Shown here piece after piece: positions 57,901 to 64,000 of a stretch of DNA of 64,000 nt. The translations under genes and the position numbers were made by a program. Below the pieces are notes generated by a model that had not been told where the DNA came from, ran no database searches, and saw nothing but the letters and a program-made list of their open reading frames with translations. The stretch comes from Nocardia sp. NRRL S-836 (lineage in GTDB: Bacteria; Actinomycetota; Actinomycetes; Mycobacteriales; Pseudonocardiaceae), in the NCBI RefSeq assembly GCF_001279525.1, contig NZ_LGDY01000106.1:1-64000 (forward strand), written 5' to 3'. Each line of letters begins with the position of its first letter. The stretch's first letter is position 1.

Positions 57901-60900
57901 GCCACGCGCGGGCCAGCGCGTCGATGTCGGTGACGCCGTCGAGGACGAACGAGATCCGCTCGGTGTAGAGGCCTTCGTGGCCGTGGGACAGGCTGTGGAA
58001 CACCATGCCCGCCTGCATCGGCGTCAGCGGGTAGACGTCCTCGACGTCGCGGCCGTCGCCGGCCAGCCGGTCGACCGCGGCCTGGTCCAGGCCCGCCAAC
58101 GGGAAGTCCGACGGCGTCCGGCCGCCCGCGCCGGGCTGGGCGCAGTGCGCCACGATCTCCCGCAGCGCCGCGGACATCGCCTCGGCCAGGCGCTGAACGG
58201 TCGACTCGTCGTGCACCTCGTCGCTGAAGTACCAGGTGAGCTTGAGCCGCTTGTCCTCCACCGCGCCGACGACGTCGAGCAGGTGGGGCCGGGGCGTGTC
58301 CGGTGCGGCATCAGCGGACAGGCCGCCGACCGTGCGGAACGCCGTGCCGCCCGCCGTGCCGTCGAACTGCCCGAGGTAGTTGAACGCGACGGAGGGCTGC
58401 ACCCCGCCGTACCGCGCGCCGTGGCCGATACCGCGCCGGGGTACCGCGCGCAGCCGTTCCTTGGTCGCCTTGAGCACGTCGCCCCAGTCCCCCGCCGGCA
58501 CGTCGAGCGCCACCGGGAACACCGAGGTGAACCAGCCGACCGTGCGGGACAGGTCGATGCCGTCGAGGAAGTCACCGTCGCGGCCGTGGCCCTCCAGGTC
58601 CACCAGGACCCGGTCCCGGCCGGTCCACCCGGCCAGCACCCGGCCCAGCGCGCTGAGCAGCACGTCGTTGACCTGCGTGCGGTACACGGCGGGCACGTCC
58701 TGCAGCAGTGCCCTGGTCAGGTCGGCGTCCAGCTCGGCGGTGACGCCGCGCACCGACCCGGTCGTGCCGGTGCCGGGACGGTCCACGGGCACGGCGGGGT
58801 CGCCGGTCACACCGGCCCAGTGGCCGGCCTCGTCGTCGAACCCACCGGCCCCGGTGTACTCGGCCAGCCGCTGCGCCCACTCGCGGAACGACGTGGTCTT
58901 GGCTCCGAGGACGATGTCCTCGCCGCGCGTCGCCCGCAGGTAGGCGGTCTCCAGGTCCTCCAGCAGCACCCGCCAGGACACGCCGTCCACGACCAGGTGG
59001 TGCACGGCGACCAGCAGCCGGCGGGACGTGAGCAAAGCCGCCCGCAGCAACGGTCCGCGAGCCAGGTCGAACCCGCGGTGCGCCTCGCCGGTCACCGCCG
59101 CCAGCGCCTCGTCGTCCTCTTCGGACAGTCCGTGCACCGACAGCACGTCCACCGGCTCGACCGGCGCGTTGTGCTCGCGCCACCCGGACGGCGTGCGCTC
59201 GAACCGCATCCGCAGCGCGTCGTGGTGCTCCACCAACGCCGTCAGCGCCCGCCGCAGGGCGTCGACATCGGGCTCGTCGGCGAACTCGACGACCACGGAC
59301 TGGTCGAAGTGCTCGGGCCGGGGCGGTGCGGTGTCGAGGAACCAGCGCTGGATCGGCGTGAGCGGGACCTCGCCGGTCACCGGTTCCTGCGGCACGGCCG
59401 CCTCGACGGCGGTGGCGGGCACGGCCGCCGCGAGCGCTGCCACCGTGGGACAGGTGAACAGGTCCCGCGGCGACAGGCGGTATCCGGCCTGCCGGGCCCG
59501 TGACACGACCTGGATGCTGATGATCGAGTCGCCGCCGAGCTCGAAGAAGTCGTCGTGCACGCCGACCCGTTCGATCCCGAGCACCTGCGCCCAGATCTCC
59601 GCCAGCACCTGCTCGGCTTCGGTCCGCGGTGCGACGTGCTCGGCGGTGGCCGGCTCCCACTCGGGCGCGAGCAGCGCCTTGCGGTCGAGCTTTCCGTTGC
59701 CGGTCAACGGGAACCGCTCCAGCTGCACGAACGCCGAGGGCACCATGTGCTCGGGCAGCGTCCTGGCCAGGAAGCCGCGCGGGTCGCTGACCGTGCGACC
59801 GTCGAGCGGGACGAGGTAGCCGACGATCACCTTGCGCCCGGCGTGCTCGCGGACGTCGGCGACCGCGGCGGCCACGTCGTCGTGCGCTTCGAGCGCGGCC
59901 TCGATCTCACCGAGCTCGATGCGGAAGCCGCGGATCTTGACCTGGTGGTCGGCGCGGCCGAGGTAGTCGAGCCGGCCGTCCTTCCAGCGGGCCAGGTCAC
60001 CGGTGCGGTACATGCGCGAGCCGGGCTCGCCGAACGGGTCGGCGACGAACCGGGACGCGGTCAGGCCGGGCCGGTTGAGGTAGCCGCGCGCCAGGCCGGC
60101 CCCGGCGACGTGCATCTCGCCGACGACACCGGGCGGCACGGGCCGCAGGTCCTCGTCGAGGACGTACACGCGCAGGTCCGGGATGGGTTCGCCGACGGTG
60201 CCGTCGGCGGGTGTCCACGTGACGTGCACGGTGGTCTCGGTGATGCCGTACATGTTGATCAGCTCGCCGGGACCGGTCCAGGCCGCGAGCTTGCGCACGT
60301 CCAGCGCTTCACCGCCGAAGACGACGTAGCGCAGGCAGAGGTCCTGCGGCTGTTCGGCGATGAGCTGGTAGAACGCCGACGGTGTCTGGTTGAGCACCGT
60401 GACCCGTTCGCGCGCCAGCAGCGCCGCGAACTCGCCCGGCGACCGCGAGATCTCGTAGGGGACGACCACGAGCCGCCCGCCGTGCAGCAGCGGGCCCCAC
60501 AGCTCCCACACGGAGAAGTCGAAGGCGTAGCTGTGGAACAACGTCCACACGTCGTCGGCACCGAACCCGAACCAGGCGTCGGTGGCCGAGAACAGCCGGG
60601 CCACGTTGGCGTGCGGCACGACGACGCCCTTGGGCTTGCCGGTGGAGCCGGAGGTGTAGATGACGTAGGCCGGGTTCTCCGGCCGCAGCACGACGTCCGG
60701 GGCGGTGGTCGGCCGGTCGGACAGGTCGGGCAGCTCGGTCAGCACGGCCACCGGCCGGGTGTCCTCGACCATGCCCGCGATCCGGTCCTCCGGGTAGGAC
60801 GGGTCGATCGGCAGGTAGGCAGCGCCGGACTTGAGGACGCCCAGCACCGCCACGACCAGGTCGGTGGAGCGGGGCAGCCGCAGCGCGACGTACCGCTCGG

Positions 60901-63900
60901 GCCCGGCGCCGCGCTCGGCCAGCGCGTGCGCCAGCCGGTTGGCGCGGGCGTCCAGCTCGGCGTAGGTGAGGTGCTCGCCGTCGCACGTGACGGCGACGGC
61001 GTCCGGTGTGCGCGCGGCCTGCTCGGCGAACAGCTCCGGCAGCGTGCCCACCGGGAAGTCCCGGCCGGTGGGGTTCCACTCCACCAGCACCTGCTCGCGC
61101 TCGGTGTCGTCGAGCAGCCGCAGGTCGCCCAGCGGCCGGGCGGGGTCCGCCAGCACGTCGTCCAGCAGCATCCGCAGGTGCCGGCCGAGCCGGTGCACCG
61201 TGGGCTCCTCGAACAGGGCCGGGTCGTGGTCGAGCTCGATGACCAGGCGCGGGCCGGGTGACACCACGACGGTGAGCGCGTAGTTGGTGGGTTCGTGCGC
61301 GTGCACGTCGTACAGCCGCAGGCCGTGCGCGGCCATGGCGTCCTCGTCGAACGGGTAGTTCTCGAACACGAGGATGCTGTCGAACAGGTTCGCACCGCCG
61401 GGCAGCGCGCTCCACCCGCGCAGCCGGGCCAGTGGCACGTGCTCGAAGCGCCGCGCCTCTGCCTGGTCGGCCTGCAGCTCCCGCAGCCACGACAGCTGGT
61501 CGCGGCCGCGGTCGACGGCGACACGGGTGGGCACGGTGTTGATGAACATGCCGACCGTCGACTCGACGCCGGGCAGGTCCGCGGGCCGGCCGGAGACGGT
61601 GGTGCCGAACACGACGTCGGACGTGCCGGCGTAGCGGGCCAGCAGCACCGCCCAGGCGCCCTGCACCACGGTGTTCACCGTGAGGCCGTTGCGCTGGGCC
61701 ACTTCCCGCAGCCGTTCGGTGCTCTGCTCGGTCAGTTCGAGGCGGACGGTGCCGCCGGACTGCGCCCGGTGCGCGTCGACCGGGCGGTGGTCGAAGGGCA
61801 GCGGGGTGGTCTCGCCGAAGCCGTCGAGCACCTGCCGCCAGTACCGCTCGGCCTGCGCGCCGTCCTGCCGGTCCAGCCAGTGCAGGTACTCGCGGAACGG
61901 CGGGCGGGCCGCGGTGGGCCCGGACGTGCTGCGGGTGATGGCCGCGTGGTGCTCGCAGACCTCGGTGAACAGCTGGGCCGCGCTCCACCCGTCGAGCAGC
62001 ACGTGGTGGAACGTCCACAGCACCAGCACCTCGTCGCCGGACAGCCGGGCGAGTGCCACGCGCATCAGCGGCGCCGTGGCCAGGTCGAGTCCGGCGGCGC
62101 GGTCGCTGTCGAGCAGAGCGCTCAGCTGTTCGTCGCGGCCCTGTTCGTCGAGGCCGCTCCAGTCGAGGTGGGTGATCGGGAGGGTGACGTGCGGGCGCAC
62201 CAGCTGCAGCGGTTCCGCGAGCCCGTCCCACACCACCTCGCTGCGCAGCACGGCGTTGCGGTCCACGACCCGTTGCCAGGCCTCGCCCAGCACGCGCGGG
62301 TCGGTCACGCCGGAGAGCCGGAAGCGGACCTGGTTGAAGTACGCGCCGGAGCTCGCGCCGTCGACCAGGCCGTGGAAGACCATGCCGGCCTGCATGGGCG
62401 TCAGCGGGTAGACGTCCTCGACGTCGCGGCCGTCGCCGATCAGGCGGTCGACCGCGGCCTGGTCCAGGGCCGCCAGCGGGAAGTCCGACGGCGTGCGGCC
62501 ACCGGAACCGGGCTGGGCGCAGTGCGCCACGATCTCCCGCAACGCCGTGGCCATCGCCTCGGCCAGGCGGTGAACGGTCGACTCGTCGTGCACCTGGTCG
62601 CTGAAGTACCAGGTGAGGTCGAGGCAGCCGTGCTCGACCGCGCCGACGACGTCGAGCAGGTGCGGGCGTGGTGCCTCGGGTGCGCTGTCGAGCTCCAGGC
62701 TGCCGCGCACGGCGTGCAGCACGCCGCCCTCCACGGCCGACCAGTCGAGCCGGCCGAGGTAGTTGAGGCTGATCCGCGGGGCGCCGGTGCCGGGCTCGTG
62801 CAGGGCGCCGTGGCCGATTCCCTTGCGGGGCACGGCGCGCAGCTGTTCCTTGACCGACTTGAGGACCGTGCCCCAGTGGTCACCGGACCAGTCGCCGTCG
62901 GGCACGTGCGGTGCGACGGGGAAGATCGAGGTGAACCAGCCGACCGTGCGGGAGAGGTCGACACCGTCGAGCACGTCCTCGCGGCCGTGGCCCTCCAGGT
63001 CCACCGGCACCCGCCGGCGGCCGGTCCACTCGGCCAGCACCCGGCCCAGCGCGCTCACGAGCACGTCGTTGACCTGCGTGCGGTAGGCGCCGGGCACGTC
63101 CTGCAGCAGCGCCCTGGTGGTCTCGCGGTCGAGCCGGACCGACACGGCACGGGTGGACCCGGCGGTGTTGGGCCCGTCGTGGTCGACGGGCAGCGACGGG
63201 TCGGCTTGCGCGGTCGCGGCCCAGTGGACGCGTTCGTCGTCGAACCCGCCCTGCGCGGTGTGCCGGGCGAGCCGGTGCGCCCAGTCCCGGAACGACGTCG
63301 TCTTGGCGGCCAGTACCACGGGCTCGCCGCGCACGGCCTGGTCGTAGGCCGTGACGAGGTCCTCCAGCAGGACGCGCCACGACACGCCGTCCACGACGAG
63401 GTGGTGGACGGTCAGGCACAGCACCGGGTGCTCGCCCTCGGGGCGCTGCAGGACGGCCCGCAGCAGCGGCCCGGTCGCGAGGTCGAAGCCCTCGGTGCGG
63501 TGTGCGGTCAGCAGTTCGGCCTGTTCGGCCGGTGCGTTGTGCTGGCGCCACCCGGACCCGGTGCGCTCGAACCGCATCCTCAGCGCGTCGTGGTGCTCCA
63601 CCAGCGCGGCCAGCGCCCGGCGCAGTGCGTCGGTGTCCACGTCGTGGGCCAGTTCCGCGGTCAGGGACTGGTTGAAGTGCTCGGGGTGCTCGGGGTTCGT
63701 GGCGAACAGCCACCGCTGCACCGGCGTGAGCGGCACGTCGCCCGCCACCCGGCCCTGGTCGGCCTGTGCGGGTCCGGCGACGGCCGCCGCGGCGGCGAGC
63801 GCCGCGACGGTGGGGTGGCGGAACAGGTCGCCGGGGGTGAGCGCGAGGCCTGCCTGGCGGGCCCGTGACACCACCTGGATGCTGAGGATGGAGTCGCCGC

Positions 63901-64000
63901 CCAGCTCGAAGAAGTTGTCGCTCGCTCCCACGCGTTCGACGCCGAGCAGCTGCGACCAGATCCCGGCCAGCACAGCCTCCGGTCCGTCGGCGGGTGCGAC
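54962..64000 (-). CDS. NRPS-A, C-terminal part: T-E, C-A(Thr)-T-E, C-A(Val)-T; runs off the right edge
   Basis: The frame is open to position 64000; the GTG at 63973 is internal. More than 3000 residues are visible. Domains (approximate): T 63770-64000, E 62410-63760 ([18 protein letters not shown]), DCL C 61100-62405 (HHVLLDGWS), A 59660-61075 with D-F-W-N-V-G-M-V-H, one residue from the Thr code, T 59400-59640, E 58060-59390, DCL C 56780-58050, A 55270-56770 with D-A-Y-W-W-G-G-T-F (Val-like), T 54965-55260 (ALGGDSM). Both E domains predict D-configured residues, so D-allo-Thr is expected. It assembles the peptide in the cytoplasm on phosphopantetheine arms and hands the chain to NRPS-B, whose start is 14 bp downstream. 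No MbtH-like gene is visible in the window. Confidence 0.93.
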   Translation of the reverse strand, partial: VAPADGPEAVLAGIWSQLLGVERVGASDNFFELGGDSILSIQVVSRARQAGLALTPGDLFRHPTVAALAAAAAVAGPAQADQGRVAGDVPLTPVQRWLFATNPEHPEHFNQSLTAELAHDVDTDALRRALAALVEHHDALRMRFERTGSGWRQHNAPAEQAELLTAHRTEGFDLATGPLLRAVLQRPEGEHPVLCLTVHHLVVDGVSWRVLLEDLVTAYDQAVRGEPVVLAAKTTSFRDWAHRLARHTAQGGFDDERVHWAATAQADPSLPVDHDGPNTAGSTRAVSVRLDRETTRALLQDVPGAYRTQVNDVLVSALGRVLAEWTGRRRVPVDLEGHGREDVLDGVDLSRTVGWFTSIFPVAPHVPDGDWSGDHWGTVLKSVKEQLRAVPRKGIGHGALHEPGTGAPRISLNYLGRLDWSAVEGGVLHAVRGSLELDSAPEAPRPHLLDVVGAVEHGCLDLTWYFSDQVHDESTVHRLAEAMATALREIVAHCAQPGSGGRTPSDFPLAALDQAAVDRLIGDGRDVEDVYPLTPMQAGMVFHGLVDGASSGAYFNQVRFRLSGVTDPRVLGEAWQRVVDRNAVLRSEVVWDGLAEPLQLVRPHVTLPITHLDWSGLDEQGRDEQLSALLDSDRAAGLDLATAPLMRVALARLSGDEVLVLWTFHHVLLDGWSAAQLFTEVCEHHAAITRSTSGPTAARPPFREYLHWLDRQDGAQAERYWRQVLDGFGETTPLPFDHRPVDAHRAQSGGTVRLELTEQSTERLREVAQRNGLTVNTVVQGAWAVLLARYAGTSDVVFGTTVSGRPADLPGVESTVGMFINTVPTRVAVDRGRDQLSWLRELQADQAEARRFEHVPLARLRGWSALPGGANLFDSILVFENYPFDEDAMAAHGLRLYDVHAHEPTNYALTVVVSPGPRLVIELDHDPALFEEPTVHRLGRHLRMLLDDVLADPARPLGDLRLLDDTEREQVLVEWNPTGRDFPVGTLPELFAEQAARTPDAVAVTCDGEHLTYAELDARANRLAHALAERGAGPERYVALRLPRSTDLVVAVLGVLKSGAAYLPIDPSYPEDRIAGMVEDTRPVAVLTELPDLSDRPTTAPDVVLRPENPAYVIYTSGSTGKPKGVVVPHANVARLFSATDAWFGFGADDVWTLFHSYAFDFSVWELWGPLLHGGRLVVVPYEISRSPGEFAALLARERVTVLNQTPSAFYQLIAEQPQDLCLRYVVFGGEALDVRKLAAWTGPGELINMYGITETTVHVTWTPADGTVGEPIPDLRVYVLDEDLRPVPPGVVGEMHVAGAGLARGYLNRPGLTASRFVADPFGEPGSRMYRTGDLARWKDGRLDYLGRADHQVKIRGFRIELGEIEAALEAHDDVAAAVADVREHAGRKVIVGYLVPLDGRTVSDPRGFLARTLPEHMVPSAFVQLERFPLTGNGKLDRKALLAPEWEPATAEHVAPRTEAEQVLAEIWAQVLGIERVGVHDDFFELGGDSIISIQVVSRARQAGYRLSPRDLFTCPTVAALAAAVPATAVEAAVPQEPVTGEVPLTPIQRWFLDTAPPRPEHFDQSVVVEFADEPDVDALRRALTALVEHHDALRMRFERTPSGWREHNAPVEPVDVLSVHGLSEEDDEALAAVTGEAHRGFDLARGPLLRAALLTSRRLLVAVHHLVVDGVSWRVLLEDLETAYLRATRGEDIVLGAKTTSFREWAQRLAEYTGAGGFDDEAGHWAGVTGDPAVPVDRPGTGTTGSVRGVTAELDADLTRALLQDVPAVYRTQVNDVLLSALGRVLAGWTGRDRVLVDLEGHGRDGDFLDGIDLSRTVGWFTSVFPVALDVPAGDWGDVLKATKERLRAVPRRGIGHGARYGGVQPSVAFNYLGQFDGTAGGTAFRTVGGLSADAAPDTPRPHLLDVVGAVEDKRLKLTWYFSDEVHDESTVQRLAEAMSAALREIVAHCAQPGAGGRTPSDFPLAGLDQAAVDRLAGDGRDVEDVYPLTPMQAGMVFHSLSHGHEGLYTERISFVLDGVTDIDALARAWREVVARTPILRSRVVWEGVDRPVQVVCRDVDVPIGETDVEGELDLGTAPLMRLVLTRESATAVRVGWTFHHVLLDGWSTFQVLTDVFTCYAAFSAGREPDLPARRPFGDYLRWLSTQDPREAEEHWRRVLGGFDAPTPLPLDRTAAPGHATRSAEWATVTLPGDGLREFAQRNGLTLNAVVQGAWALLLSRYSGQDDVCFGSTVSGRPADLPGADAITGMFINTLPVRTRVVPDEPVAQWLRRLQADQAEARRFEHVALADLQAYSDVPGGVDLFGSIVVFENYPIDEAATHGVVLRDLDAVETTNFPLSLGVRPGAELEFRLSYDPALFDPGTVERIGGHLSAVLHGLTADPGRAVGEVDLLDDAERRLVLPERVERGLPEATVAELFATQADRTPDATAVVADGTSLTYAELDVRANRLAHRLIALGVRAEDRVGLLLRRSADVVVAVLAVLKAGGAYLPLDGRAPVERLRLVLEQAGAGVLLTDAAWEATAREAHGGDVVLLDGASSDGSRERPEVAGHADGLAYVEFTSGSTGTPKGVAVRHRDVVALALDSRFDGPAHRTVLVHSPLAFDASTYELWVPLLRGGRVVVAPPQDLDAAALREVITAHGVTALWLTAGLFRVLAQDSPDCLAGVSEVWTGGDVVPATAVRRVMAACPGLVVVDGYGPTETTTFATAHRMTGQSQVPDTVPIGSPLDGMSAYVLDDRLRPVPVGVPGELYLAGAGLARGYLDRPGLTASRFVACPFGTPGERMYRTGDVVRWLQGGVLEFAGRADDQVKLRGFRIELGEVEAVLARHPDVGGLVVVVREDAQGGKQLVAYVVPADPGREPDPAELAAFAGRTLPDYMVPSVFVVLDALPLSANGKVDRNALPAPAAPASTATYVAPRTDTEEVMAGIWAEALGVDRVGAEDDFIALGGDSMRSLLVTSRCRAAFDVPLTPHDVLTARTVTELSRLVEEKILIELERVAFDDGATPDL

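Overview
The window is very GC-rich actinomycete DNA. It has the gene packing (ATGA and GTGA overlaps), GTG starts and dense secondary metabolism typical of filamentous Actinobacteria. The mixture of genes fits the Pseudonocardiaceae better than Streptomyces, but the genus cannot be fixed from the sequence alone. No rRNA, tRNA, CRISPR array, transposase or integrase gene was seen. Three biosynthetic regions are separated by housekeeping and small secreted-protein genes.

Region 1 (1-9189) is the edge of a modular type I polyketide cluster. On the minus strand lie a PKS (KS and start of AT, running off the left edge), a PucR-type regulator and a class III aminotransferase. A second minus-strand run carries a SARP activator, an R2-like diiron protein, an SCP2-like protein and a flavin-dependent oxygenase of the acyl-CoA dehydrogenase fold. 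A SnoaL-like gene runs divergently from the aminotransferase. The intergenic region between them holds two pairs of heptamer repeats with 11-bp spacing, a credible SARP operator. Region 2 (9190-19100) holds a Tat-exported BBE-type oxidoreductase, an AraC/NmrA divergent pair, a SpoOM-like protein, two CNNM/CorC-type membrane proteins, MerR, DUF3040 and GlsB-type proteins, a snapalysin and a small cysteine-containing secreted protein. Several strong stem-loop terminators and two perfect palindromes are present.

Region 3 (19188-26283) is a tightly coupled ten-gene type II PKS operon: ABM monooxygenase, SchA/CurD protein, cupin, KS-alpha, KS-beta, ACP, aromatase/cyclase, TcmI-like cyclase, FAD hydroxylase and a second SchA/CurD protein. 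Content and order match whiE-type spore-pigment clusters. Region 4 (26415-35362) carries a secreted Vgb-like beta-propeller, a second small secreted protein, a DUF3618 protein, decayed DNA, a SnoaL-like protein, a GT4/GH92 sugar gene pair, an lsr2-like gene split by an in-frame TAG, and an MFS exporter.

Region 5 (35359-64000, minus strand) is a large NRPS locus upstream of and overlapping the exporter. NRPS-A enters from the right edge: T-E, C-A(Thr)-T-E, C-A(Val)-T. NRPS-B follows: C-A(Val)-T-E, C-A-T, C-A-T-E, C-A-T, C-A(Asn)-T-E. The type of every C domain agrees with the presence or absence of an upstream E domain. NRPS-B is broken into three reading frames. At the same position in two paralogous A domains (between core motifs A3 and A4) there is a short tandem duplication, 4 bp in one and 16 bp in the other, and both give the same +1 frame change. 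The line ends in an E domain with no thioesterase, so release must involve another protein. The predicted peptide alternates in stereochemistry and has three probably polar or cationic residues.
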